Part shown: positions 1 to 7,459 of the stretch, in pieces
Position numbering within the stretch: position 1 is the stretch's first letter
How the letters are laid out: the number at the start of each line of letters is the position of its first letter
Source of the DNA: a bacterium
Lineage (GTDB): Bacteria > AUK180
Length of the DNA stretch: 64,000 nucleotides
Assembly (NCBI GenBank): GCA_023144005.1
Contig: JAGLGN010000023.1
Location: 53,191-117,190, forward strand
Direction: 5' to 3'
Program-made: the position numbers and the translations under genes
The notes under the pieces: model-generated
The model's input: only the letters and a program-made list of their open reading frames with translations
The model's database searches: none
Told to the model about the DNA's origin: nothing

Positions 1-641
1 ATCTAAAAGAAATCCTTCATGAGAATCAAGATGCGAAAGTGATATTTGTGACAAAAAATACAAATGATTATTTTGGTGATAAAAGTGATTTACATGATGA
101 TTTAAGACAAGATTTGCAGGAAAATGAAATCGGTATTGACCGTGTAAAATTACATGGTAGTCTTACTGAAATGTTTAAAAAAGAGATTTCGGATGAATTT
201 TTGCCCCAGGAAAAGATAAAAAGGCAATTTAAAAAGAATGAATGGGAGGTTATATCACATGAGGGTCTTTTTGAATATTTAGATGAATTTGTTACGGAGC
301 AAGAGATAAAGATTGATCTACCAGACGGTAACGATGAAATGGTTTACCTTGAGAGTATAGATGGAATGAAGATAGGCACAATTGATGATATTCTTCAATT
401 CCCGGATAATGAAGTATACCTTTCATTTCAAGTGAAAGCCAATTGTATTCTAAGTTATTTAGTTGATAAGAGAGACTTGTATCCTAATGAATCGAAAGAA
501 TATCATGTTATAGATATTGGATGGAACGAGCATTCAGCCGAAGTTGAAATAACAAGAGATGTCATAATACAAGTAATGATAGTCGTGAATACAGAAACAA
601 AACTGTTTGAGAGTTTTGACTATGAATTTATTAATGAATGA
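1..641 (+). CDS. PIN-like domain protein (DUF4935 type), 5' end outside window
   Basis: The reading frame is open from the left edge, so this is the C-terminal part of a longer protein. A GTG at 39 lies in frame but is probably internal, because the residues before it (LKEILHENQDAK) continue smoothly into VIFVTKNTNDYF. A hydrophobic strand ending in FVT, followed by N and D, is the pattern at the end of the PIN-like nuclease domain in DUF4935 proteins, where late acidic residues help bind metal. The remaining roughly 190 residues are acidic and show no motif I recognise. It lies about 100 bp upstream of a Gabija pair on the same strand, which fits a defence island. PIN domains are RNases as a family, but activity cannot be judged from a fragment. 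Confidence 0.5.
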   Translation, partial: LKEILHENQDAKVIFVTKNTNDYFGDKSDLHDDLRQDLQENEIGIDRVKLHGSLTEMFKKEISDEFLPQEKIKRQFKKNEWEVISHEGLFEYLDEFVTEQEIKIDLPDGNDEMVYLESIDGMKIGTIDDILQFPDNEVYLSFQVKANCILSYLVDKRDLYPNESKEYHVIDIGWNEHSAEVEITRDVIIQVMIVVNTETKLFESFDYEFINE

Positions 642-739
642 GTTGAATAAGAGATTGAAATACGTAATTGGACAATATATGTTGGCGATTCTTTATCCCT
701 CATTCAGGGACAAATATAAACTGATATTTAGGAGTGAGT

Positions 740-2362
740 ATGTATATTAAGAAGCTAAACATTGAGAATTTCAAGTGTTTCAAAGGAAAATTTTCGATTG
801 AACTCAATTCAGGTGTTAACATCTTAGTGGGTAACAATGAAACGGGAAAATCTACCATTCTTGAAGCAATACACTTAGCATTGCGCGGGGTACTCAATGG
901 TAGATATCTGAGGAATGAATTGAGTCAGTACCTTTTTAACAATGAGGTCGTTAATGAATATATTAATAGCCTAAAAACTGATAATCCGCAACCACCACCA
1001 TATATACTCATTGAAGTCTTTTTCGATGACATAGATTTTCCAATGTTTGAAGGGAACGGCAATAGTGAAAAAATACAAGAATGTGGACTTGCATTCAAAA
1101 TTAAATTTGATGATGGATTCAAAGATGAATATGAAGATTTAATCACACCTGCAAAAATAAATACTATTCCTGTGGAGTATTACAAAATATCATGGAAGTC
1201 CTTTGCGCGAGAACCTATAACTTCAAGGAGTATTCCCTTGAAATCCGTAGTTATAGACTCGTCTTCATATCGCTATCAGAACGGTTCCGACGTTTATATT
1301 TCAAGGATTATTCGCGATGATCTCGAAATAAGTGAAAAAGTAAATATGGCTCAAGCATACAGAATGCTGAAAGAAGAGTTTTCGAAAAACGATGCTATCA
1401 AAGAAATTAATAGGAAGATCACAGAAAAGACAAAAGTGAGCAATAAGAATCTCCACATATCCGTAGATTTGTCCTCATCCAATTCCTGGGAAACGGTACT
1501 AATGACCTATTTGGATGAAATACCGTTCCACCAAATAGGAAAGGGAGAGCAGTGTATTATTAAAACAAGTCTGGCTCTTGAGCATGAAAAGAGTGAAGAA
1601 GCTAATATGATATTGATTGAGGAACCTGAATGCCATTTGTCGCATACGAAACTTAATCAACTCCTGAAAAGTATTCGGGGAAAGTGTGATGAAAAGCAAA
1701 TTCTTATATCTACACACAGTAGTTTCGTCGCAAACAAATTGGGACTAGAGCATTTAATCTTTCTCAGCAATTCGAAGGTAGCAATGCTCAAGGACCTTAC
1801 GGCAGATACGCAAAAGTTTTTTCAAAAACTTCCAGGGTATCAGACGCTTAGATTAATCCTTTGCCAAAAAGCACTTCTTGTGGAAGGTCCTTCGGATGAA
1901 TTAATTGTACAGAAAGCCTATATGAAAAACAATGAGGGAAGGCTTCCTATTGAAGAAGGAATTGATGTGATTTCTGTAGGGCTTTCATTTAAAAGATTTC
2001 TTGAGATAGCTAAAAAACTTAAACATCCAGTCGCTGTGATTACGGATAATGATGGTGACTATGATGTTAATATAATAAAAAAATATGCAGATTATTCAAG
2101 TGAAGAGTATATTAAAATATGTGCAGATAATAGGAATCCATTGAAAACTCTTGAATATCAATTTGTTGATGCGAATAAAAATCAATTGGAAGTTCTTAGA
2201 AAAGCTTTAGTTATCAAGGAGTCAACCTATGACACAGAAGAAAAGGTAATTAAATACATGATAGATAATAAGACGACTTGGGCTCTCAGAGTATTTGAGT
2301 CGAATGAAGATGTAAATTATCCTAAGTATATCTTCAAGGCAGTAAAGTGGTGTAATGAGTGA
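740..2362 (+). CDS. gajA: Gabija GajA: OLD-family ATPase with TOPRIM nuclease domain
   Basis: This 540-residue protein has an ABC/SMC-like ATPase domain with Walker A GNNETGKST (residues 31-39) and Walker B ILIEEPECHLS (about 290-300). A C-terminal TOPRIM domain follows, with LLVEGPSDE (about 379-387) and VITDNDGDYD (about 432-441), which supply the glutamate and aspartates that bind metal. This is the OLD nuclease architecture. It overlaps the next gene, a UvrD-like helicase, by 8 bp, and that pair defines Gabija, in which GajA cuts DNA and GajB assists. I chose ATG 740 rather than GTG 734 because AGGAG at 730-734 is spaced correctly for 740. Length is close to known GajA proteins (about 580). 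The region is AT-rich compared with the dcw genes, suggesting horizontal transfer. Confidence 0.9.
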   Translation: MYIKKLNIENFKCFKGKFSIELNSGVNILVGNNETGKSTILEAIHLALRGVLNGRYLRNELSQYLFNNEVVNEYINSLKTDNPQPPPYILIEVFFDDIDFPMFEGNGNSEKIQECGLAFKIKFDDGFKDEYEDLITPAKINTIPVEYYKISWKSFAREPITSRSIPLKSVVIDSSSYRYQNGSDVYISRIIRDDLEISEKVNMAQAYRMLKEEFSKNDAIKEINRKITEKTKVSNKNLHISVDLSSSNSWETVLMTYLDEIPFHQIGKGEQCIIKTSLALEHEKSEEANMILIEEPECHLSHTKLNQLLKSIRGKCDEKQILISTHSSFVANKLGLEHLIFLSNSKVAMLKDLTADTQKFFQKLPGYQTLRLILCQKALLVEGPSDELIVQKAYMKNNEGRLPIEEGIDVISVGLSFKRFLEIAKKLKHPVAVITDNDGDYDVNIIKKYADYSSEEYIKICADNRNPLKTLEYQFVDANKNQLEVLRKALVIKESTYDTEEKVIKYMIDNKTTWALRVFESNEDVNYPKYIFKAVKWCNE

Positions 2363-3527
2363 AAATAAATTAATAATTGCTGCAGCAGGATCTGGAAAAA
2401 CCACCTACCTCGTTAATCAAGCTTTAGAAAGGAGTAAAATTGATAAAATTCTCATAACTACCTATACGGAAGCAAATGAAGCAGAGATAAAAAGTAAAAT
2501 TATTGAGAAGAAGAAGTGTATTCCCTCAAATATTTCCATACAGACATGGTTCTCGTTTTTATTGCATCATGGTGTTAGACCATATCAGAGTACTAATTAC
2601 CCGGATTTACATGAGTTGAATATTGGCTTTTTCCTATCGAATAATAAATCAGGGGGAAAATTAGATCAGAGGGGGAATCCTTTGTTTTCAAAAAAAGGAT
2701 TCCCTTTATATTGGAAAGAGGAGAATTATCTGAAGCACTATTTTACATCCTCAATGAGAATATATTCTGATAAGGTTTCAAAATTTGTTATTAGAACAAA
2801 TGAAGCTTGCAATAATGAAATTATTAATAGGATTAGTAGAATATATTCTCACGTTTACATAGATGAAGTTCAAGATTTAGCAGGATATGATTTAGAAATA
2901 ATAAAACTACTTTTCCAGTCATCTTCTTCAGTTTTCCTTGTTGGTGATCCACGCCAAGTAACATATTTGACGCATCATGAGCCGAAGCATAATCAATTCA
3001 AAGATGGAAAAATAAAGGATTTTGTTTTGAATAAATTGGGGAAACGAATCTGTTGTAATATTGACGAATCAACCCTACTGAAGTCACATCGCAATAATAG
3101 TCAGATATGTAATTATTCCTCAAAATTATTTCCTGAATATCCAATAGTTCTTCCCTGTGATTGCGAAGGATGTAGGAAAAGTGATTCTTCTCATAAGGGA
3201 GTATATTTGGTTGATATAAATGATTTGGATAGTTATCTAGATAAATTCACTCCTATTCAAATACGATGGAATATAAATATAAAGGTAAATCCGAAATTTC
3301 AATCTATTACTTTTGGATATTCAAAGGGAAAAACTTTTGATAGGGTGCTAATCTATCCTACATCTGATATGAGAAAATGGATATTAAACAATGGATATAA
3401 TTTGAAGAATAGCACACGATCAAAATTATATGTAGGAATTACAAGAGCACGGTTTAGTGTTGGTATTGTTATGTCTCATGATTCGAAAGCCGAGATCACT
3501 GGGATTCAAAGATATGTACCGAACTAG
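2355..3527 (+). CDS. gajB: Gabija GajB: UvrD/PcrA-like superfamily 1 helicase
   Basis: This 390-residue superfamily 1 helicase has motif I AAAGSGKTT (residues 9-17), motif II YIDEVQDL (about 168-175), motif III GDPRQ (about 198-202) and a motif VI-like VGITRAR (about 360-366). A cluster CDCEGCRKSD around residue 270 may bind a metal. It begins inside the last codons of gajA, so the two are translationally coupled. It is somewhat shorter than the roughly 490-residue GajB of Bacillus cereus, mostly through smaller insert domains, but no motif is missing. In Gabija, GajB contributes to ATP/nucleotide sensing and forms a complex with GajA. Assignment rests on the helicase motifs plus the OLD partner; a stand-alone UvrD paralogue is unlikely given the overlap. 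Confidence 0.88.
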   Translation: MSENKLIIAAAGSGKTTYLVNQALERSKIDKILITTYTEANEAEIKSKIIEKKKCIPSNISIQTWFSFLLHHGVRPYQSTNYPDLHELNIGFFLSNNKSGGKLDQRGNPLFSKKGFPLYWKEENYLKHYFTSSMRIYSDKVSKFVIRTNEACNNEIINRISRIYSHVYIDEVQDLAGYDLEIIKLLFQSSSSVFLVGDPRQVTYLTHHEPKHNQFKDGKIKDFVLNKLGKRICCNIDESTLLKSHRNNSQICNYSSKLFPEYPIVLPCDCEGCRKSDSSHKGVYLVDINDLDSYLDKFTPIQIRWNINIKVNPKFQSITFGYSKGKTFDRVLIYPTSDMRKWILNNGYNLKNSTRSKLYVGITRARFSVGIVMSHDSKAEITGIQRYVPN

Positions 3528-3609
3528 GTTGTAAAAGGTAGGAATTAATAGCAGAGACCCGACGGAGGCTGTCGTAAAAGTGTTGTTTTGAAAAGTAAAA
3601 GGAGGGTAT

Positions 3610-4665
3610 ATGAGAAGTAATAACGGAAACATTGAGTATTTCAATTACAGTCTGGATCTGAAAAAAAGTGTGAAATACAAAATGCCTGGTGGGTTTGGTT
3701 ATTCAGTGTTTAATTCTGTTCAAAAACCAAAGATAGACTGTGCCTTGTTTTTAACCAATATTGTTTTTAATGATACTCGAACAGCTAAAAACTCACTATG
3801 TTTAACCTATACTCCAAGATTCAGAAATATCCCGTTGGAATATGAAAACGATAAAAATAGAATAATCAATCCTGTATTTATTAGTGATGGGATTACGTTA
3901 AGAACATGTCCGGCTTTTGGAAGTAATGGTGGTGCAGGGGAGTGGATTATTGAATTAAAGCAGAATGATATTATTTGTTTGGAGACACAGGATTACTTTG
4001 TTAATGGAGGTTGTACAGACCGATGGTACATGTCTGGTTGGGAGAGAAATCTACTGACTAGCTCAGTGTTCCTAATGAAAATTTCCGAAGTTCTCATGGA
4101 AGTTTTACCTTTTGATGAAGAAGAAGTATCAGAGATTAGAGCTACCTTAAGGGGATATCGCTTTGAAATAGTCTTTCGGTTAGCTGAATCAATTAAAAAG
4201 AACAATACCATTAATTGTGAATACATATCAATCTCATGTGGTTTTCAACAATCAAGAGATGGATTCTATGTAAAGTATTGGGGAGAGAGATGGAGAGATA
4301 TTTTTGTTAACAAATCTCTTGATTATCGGACTATTAAGAATGTAACTCCCTCGTCTACGAGACAAAAAACTAGTGAAGAGAAGTTTACTATAGAATATTG
4401 TAGAAATAATTTTGAATATTCAGGATTACGATTTATTACTAAAAGTATGGAGTTGGGGGAAATTTATTATAAAAATAGCATTAATATTAGTACATTAGAA
4501 AAACATATAAATAGTACAATTACATGGATGAAAAAATTTCTACAAATGAAGAAAACTCAACCTGCTAAATATCCTTATTATTCTGACAGATTGAAACCTT
4601 ATTTTATTAGTCAAAAACATCAAATTATCCCACTGATAGATTTATCAAGAAATCTGTGGATGTAG
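3610..4665 (+). CDS. Unrecognised 351-residue protein downstream of Gabija
   Basis: I do not recognise this protein. It has no signal peptide or membrane segment and no obvious nucleotide-binding or nuclease motif. It has aromatic-rich stretches (residues 150-185 around GGCTDRWYMSGWERN and 230-245 around GFYVKYWGERWRD) that could form a binding surface. A Shine-Dalgarno AGGAGG at about 3599-3604 precedes ATG 3610. The gene lies 82 bp after gajB and only 7 bp before the DUF2971 gene, all on one strand, so it and DUF2971 look like one unit and could be an accessory to, or a separate system beside, Gabija. Base composition matches the AT-rich island. Function unknown. Confidence 0.75.
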   Translation: MRSNNGNIEYFNYSLDLKKSVKYKMPGGFGYSVFNSVQKPKIDCALFLTNIVFNDTRTAKNSLCLTYTPRFRNIPLEYENDKNRIINPVFISDGITLRTCPAFGSNGGAGEWIIELKQNDIICLETQDYFVNGGCTDRWYMSGWERNLLTSSVFLMKISEVLMEVLPFDEEEVSEIRATLRGYRFEIVFRLAESIKKNNTINCEYISISCGFQQSRDGFYVKYWGERWRDIFVNKSLDYRTIKNVTPSSTRQKTSEEKFTIEYCRNNFEYSGLRFITKSMELGEIYYKNSINISTLEKHINSTITWMKKFLQMKKTQPAKYPYYSDRLKPYFISQKHQIIPLIDLSRNLWM

Positions 4666-4672
4666 GATTGAG

Positions 4673-5368
4673 ATGAAAAGGGCGCTAGATGTGAAATTGT
4701 ACAAATTTAGAGGACTTGTTGAAAAAGAGGAATTTTCAAGAGCGGAAGAAATTATCAAAACGGGCAAATTATATTGTGCACCTTTTACTGAATTAAATGA
4801 TCCTATGGAGGGAGTGTATAAATTTAAATATAAACGCAATATAATTAAAGATATATACAATGAAAAACAGAGTTATAGAATCTGCTGTTTATCTGGAGAG
4901 AAGGCATTATTAAAGATTCCCATGTGGGGGTATTATGCAAACGGCTTTAAAGGTGTTGCTATAGAATTTGAGGTAAAAGAAAAACACCACCTTCCCACTA
5001 AAGTAAACTACAAAAAGAAGCTTATTGAATTCAAAGATCAATGTGTAAAGGATTTTGTTCAGTCTGTATTAACAATGAAGTTTTTAGACTGGGAGCATGA
5101 AGAGGAATACAGATTTTTATTCAAAGATTCCGATAATAAGGAAAATGGCTCAATTACAGGGATATATTTTTCTAAAATAGAAAGCATTTTCTACAATTCG
5201 CATGAAATTAACCAGAGCAATAATATGAATAAGTATGTAATTAACAAAAAAGCCCTTATTAATACTATTAATGAATTAAATAATGATAATGATAAAGAAA
5301 TATTGATGTATGATGTTTGGTTTGATTCAAATAAAGAAGCCCTAACTTTTGACAGGATAATTGAATGA
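4673..5368 (+). CDS. DUF2971 family protein
   Basis: This 231-residue protein shows the landmarks of DUF2971: an N-terminal LYKFRGL (residues 9-15), then LYCAPFTELNDPMEG (about 38-52), a CCLS segment, and MWGYYANGFKGVAIEF (about 79-94), with a later HEEEYRFLF (about 138-146). The family biochemistry is unsettled. Members often occur in genomic islands next to defence genes. It is soluble, with no signal peptide. The gene follows the unknown 351-residue gene by 7 bp, which suggests co-expression. It ends against a repeat-rich stretch, which marks the end of this operon. ATG 4673 is the first in-frame start; MKRALDVKLYKFRGL gives a normal length N-terminus for the family. Confidence 0.8.
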   Translation: MKRALDVKLYKFRGLVEKEEFSRAEEIIKTGKLYCAPFTELNDPMEGVYKFKYKRNIIKDIYNEKQSYRICCLSGEKALLKIPMWGYYANGFKGVAIEFEVKEKHHLPTKVNYKKKLIEFKDQCVKDFVQSVLTMKFLDWEHEEEYRFLFKDSDNKENGSITGIYFSKIESIFYNSHEINQSNNMNKYVINKKALINTINELNNDNDKEILMYDVWFDSNKEALTFDRIIE

Positions 5369-5446
5369 TAAACTGCCAAGGATGGTTGTTACATTGAAAA
5401 ACAGAGATTCTCGTTACATTAACTGCAACAGAGTTAAGGAGAAAAT

Positions 5447-5475
5447 CGGGGACGGTTGTTGCATTTGGTGCAAAA
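5447..5475 (+). repeat. GGGGACGGT hairpin element, copy 1
   Basis: The sequence reads GGGGACGGTTGTTGCA, then a short loop and TGCAA, giving a small stem (TTGCA 5459-5463 with TGCAA 5469-5473). A close relative with the same lead sequence lies at 6854-6886, beyond the HEPN-like gene, and GGGACGGT also begins the inverted repeat at 29723. Short hairpins led by GGGGACGG resemble REP-type elements mobilised by IS200-like tyrosine transposases, but no such gene is present here. Confidence 0.5.
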
Positions 5476-5519
5476 TTGCGAAGCGTGTCTCTTGTGCACT
5501 GCGTAGCATGTTCCACTCT

Positions 5520-5551
5520 GGGTCCACTTGTCCCTGGGTCCACTGCGTAGC
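5520..5551 (+). repeat. 32-bp dispersed repeat, inverted copy at 63789-63820
   Basis: This 32-bp stretch, whose core is CCACTTGTCCCTGGGTCCAC, matches the reverse complement of 63789-63820 at 31 of 32 positions by eye. The two copies sit at opposite ends of the window, each in non-coding DNA beside an accessory gene. Confidence 0.7.
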
Positions 5552-5610
5552 GTGTCGCTTGTGCTCTGTGAAGCGTAACCTTGAACTTTTGAACCTGTGA
5601 ACTTCTGGGT

Positions 5611-5660
5611 GTTCCACTGGGATACTGGGTTACTTACTACTGTTCCACTGGGATACTGGG
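5611..5660 (+). repeat. 19-bp direct repeat, two copies
   Basis: GTTCCACTGGGATACTGGG occurs exactly at 5611-5629 and 5642-5660, period 31 bp. A degenerate relative (GTGTTCCACGGGGTCACTTA) lies at 6933-6952, on the other side of the HEPN-like gene. Confidence 0.75.
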
Positions 5661-5986
5661 CCGCTGGTCCACTGCGAAGCCTGCCCGTCCCCAATTCTTT
5701 AGCGTTTCCGATTGCGGATTTTTCTCATTAGTTTATAATGAACTTTCCTAGTGTCCTTTACATCAAGAAGGTAGATTTTTACAAGGAAGCAGGCTATTTC
5801 TTTAACAATAGAAATGATGTCAAATAAAGTCATTTCATACTCCTGGAGCTCGAATTATTTATCGCCTCCACAGAGATAGTAATGGCGTGAGTTAATGTGT
5901 GTATTTTCCTCAAAAAATCGGTGCTCAGCCAATATTGGGATTAATATGGAATGGTTCTTGTTGTTAGAGAGAAAGAGGTGGTTTGG

Positions 5987-6844
5987 ATGGTAAATAGCGC
6001 AATTATTACTCCAAACACATCCCTGGAGGCCAAGATGTGTAAAAAAAGGATCTTTGGAGAGATTCCCAGTTCCAAGAAAGCACTTTCCTATTTACTTGAT
6101 AATCTGAAGGTGTGCGATTACGGGGTTATGAAACCTCTTCTTATGAATGCCGTGAATAGTACCTTCTACAACTTGTTCAATTACTTATTTGACCCTTCTC
6201 GCAGATCCAAATATAACAAAACAGTAAAGCACATGAGAAGCGTAGTATTTTACCTTGAAAAAATGCTGTTTTCCTTGGAAAAAGAACATATTCATTTTGA
6301 ACTTTCAATGGAAGAAAGTTATTTCTCACATTTCATCTCTGATGACATTTCAAATTTTCTTCTTTACACTAGGAGCATATTTGACCAAGTCGGTGCAATG
6401 ATTGAGAATGAGGAAATGATCGACTGGGAATCAAACGAGAAAATGCAAGCGCCAATCGCCTGGATATTTAATGGCAGGATAAAAATAATCGAGAAGTCGG
6501 GATTATTGAAGAAACTGAAGCGAAAAAACAAGAAATGGTTCAAGATGTTAAGCGAAGTGAGAAACAAGCTAGTACACCGTTCTCTGGAAGTAGGTGTCGG
6601 TCCGAGTGAGAAAAACGAATTCATTTTCAGGCACCTTGATGAAACTAAAGACATGAAAACGGACTACCACAGATTTGACTTCTATACCTATGCAGTAAAT
6701 CTAGTTGCCAATATCATACTTTTTCTTGATGAAGTTGCGGCAATAATCATCGCGAAGTACTCGTTTATAGGGATTTCGGAAGAACCTTACCCTTCTTCGG
6801 CCTTTGAAGTGATTGGTGAGCATCTGATGAATATCCGAGATTGA
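5987..6844 (+). CDS. HEPN-like helical protein with RNxxxH motif
   Basis: This 285-residue protein is predominantly helical and carries VRNKLVH (R192, N193, H197), which fits the Rx4-6H signature of HEPN RNases, with the usual N after R. A preceding helix FLLYTRSIFDQVGAMI (about 124-139) resembles the first conserved HEPN helix. There is no membrane segment. I chose ATG 5987 because AGAGGTGG at 5974-5981 is well spaced; an upstream in-frame ATG at 5951 lacks a ribosome binding site. It stands alone, flanked on both sides by related repeats (around 5447-5660 and 6854-6960). HEPN proteins commonly act as toxins or defence RNases, but many members are inactive. No antitoxin partner is visible. 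The family call is by motif only. Confidence 0.55.
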   Translation: MVNSAIITPNTSLEAKMCKKRIFGEIPSSKKALSYLLDNLKVCDYGVMKPLLMNAVNSTFYNLFNYLFDPSRRSKYNKTVKHMRSVVFYLEKMLFSLEKEHIHFELSMEESYFSHFISDDISNFLLYTRSIFDQVGAMIENEEMIDWESNEKMQAPIAWIFNGRIKIIEKSGLLKKLKRKNKKWFKMLSEVRNKLVHRSLEVGVGPSEKNEFIFRHLDETKDMKTDYHRFDFYTYAVNLVANIILFLDEVAAIIIAKYSFIGISEEPYPSSAFEVIGEHLMNIRD

Positions 6845-6853
6845 GGGGGATTG

Positions 6854-6886
6854 AGGGGACGGTCATTGCATCTGTTGCAATGCCGT
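6854..6886 (+). terminator. GGGGACGGT hairpin element, copy 2; possible terminator
   Basis: An 11-bp stem with one bulged T (ACGG-CATTGCA, 6859-6870, pairing with TGCAATG-CCGT, 6876-6886) closes a 5-base loop. A T-rich stretch follows about 10 bp on. It starts 10 bp after the HEPN-like stop codon and shares its GGGGACGGT lead with 5447-5475. It could end that transcript, or simply be a mobile hairpin element. Confidence 0.5.
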
Positions 6887-6922
6887 TAAGATCATTATTT
6901 TTATATTTGAATTGAACTTGCG

Positions 6923-7000
6923 AACTTCCAGGTGTTCCACGGGGTCACTTACTAATAATTGTCAACTGTCAATTGTCCATTGTCAATTTCTCTATAAGCC
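6923..7000. repeat. Intergenic repeat modules (TTGTCAATTGTCCATTG type)
   Basis: CAATTGTCCATTGTCAATTT around 6970 recurs in variant form at about 62788-62812 and 62929-62960. GGTGTTCCACGGGGTCACTT around 6931 recurs in variant form at 5608-5642. The stretch is non-coding. Confidence 0.6.
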
Positions 7001-7012
7001 TCTAACCCTCAT

Positions 7013-7375
7013 CTATTCTGAAAGATTTATCAAAAAATGTTCGATCTTATCCGAGACCTTGCAGGTCAGCGGTAGGAATTGAAGCCCGATTGTGATATTG
7101 CCGTCATGTGAATGCAGCCATCTGACGATGCCTTTCACGGTTACGATCTGCTCATTGTGGAGGCTCACCTCCAGGCTGATGCCGTAATTGAGCTGAACCG
7201 GGATATCATCATAGATCTCGAGAAGCATTCCGCTCATCGAAAGATTAAGCGTCTTTCCCATGCCTTGATAGATACCGTTTCCGTTCTGGTCATAAATATC
7301 GACATTCGTCATATTCAACGACTCGAGGCGTTTGTCCCTTCTTAAAAGTTTGAAATCATCCATATAATCTGTCAT
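7013..7375 (-). CDS. PilZ domain protein (c-di-GMP receptor)
   Basis: This 120-residue protein is a single PilZ domain. It carries the RxxxR motif (R12-R16 in LRRDKRLES) and the (D/N)xSxxG motif as NLSMSG (N44, S46, G49), the two elements that grip cyclic di-GMP. Late strands (TVKGIVRW, ITIGLQF) complete the barrel. A single-domain PilZ protein usually acts as an adaptor that passes the c-di-GMP signal to a partner, which cannot be named here. AGGAGAGG lies just upstream of ATG 7375 on the minus strand. It is 84 bp downstream of lipA on the same strand and may be in the same transcript. An exact copy of the 14-mer TGAAACAGTACACT lies 16 bp upstream of its start (7391-7404). Confidence 0.9.
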   Translation of the reverse strand: MTDYMDDFKLLRRDKRLESLNMTNVDIYDQNGNGIYQGMGKTLNLSMSGMLLEIYDDIPVQLNYGISLEVSLHNEQIVTVKGIVRWLHSHDGNITIGLQFLPLTCKVSDKIEHFLINLSE

Positions 7376-7390
7376 ATATCCTCTCCTATA

Positions 7391-7404
7391 TAAGTGTACT
7401 GTTT
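7391..7404 (-). repeat. 14-mer TGAAACAGTACACT, solo copy
   Basis: The minus strand reads TGAAACAGTACACT, identical to 42538-42551 and 42628-42641. The copy at 42538 is the outer part of a terminal inverted repeat of an inserted element, so this is likely a relic end of the same family. It sits between lipA and the pilZ start. Confidence 0.6.
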
Positions 7405-7459
7405 CACAAATAAATTGTCAATGGAATACCCGGATTTGAGTCAATTCAATTATAAAACA

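Larger units (their letters stand above)
5369..5986. repeat. Repeat-rich intergenic stretch without a convincing gene
   Basis: No credible gene lies here. The first 330 bp are a patchwork of short repeated modules: a GGGGACGGT hairpin element (5447-5475), variants of GTCCACTGCGTAGC (several between 5500 and 5690), and a 19-bp direct repeat (5611-5629 and 5642-5660). Short frames open on both strands through this part, but they translate into Cys/Arg/Ser-rich strings and disagree in phase, as expected of repeats. From 5700 to 5986 I see nothing beyond the ribosome binding site of the next gene. Confidence 0.7.

Noticed and set aside
5361-5694. Overlapping short frames on both strands near 5.4-5.7 kb
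   Set aside because: They read through short repeated modules; compositions are Cys/Arg/Ser-rich and there is no start signal.
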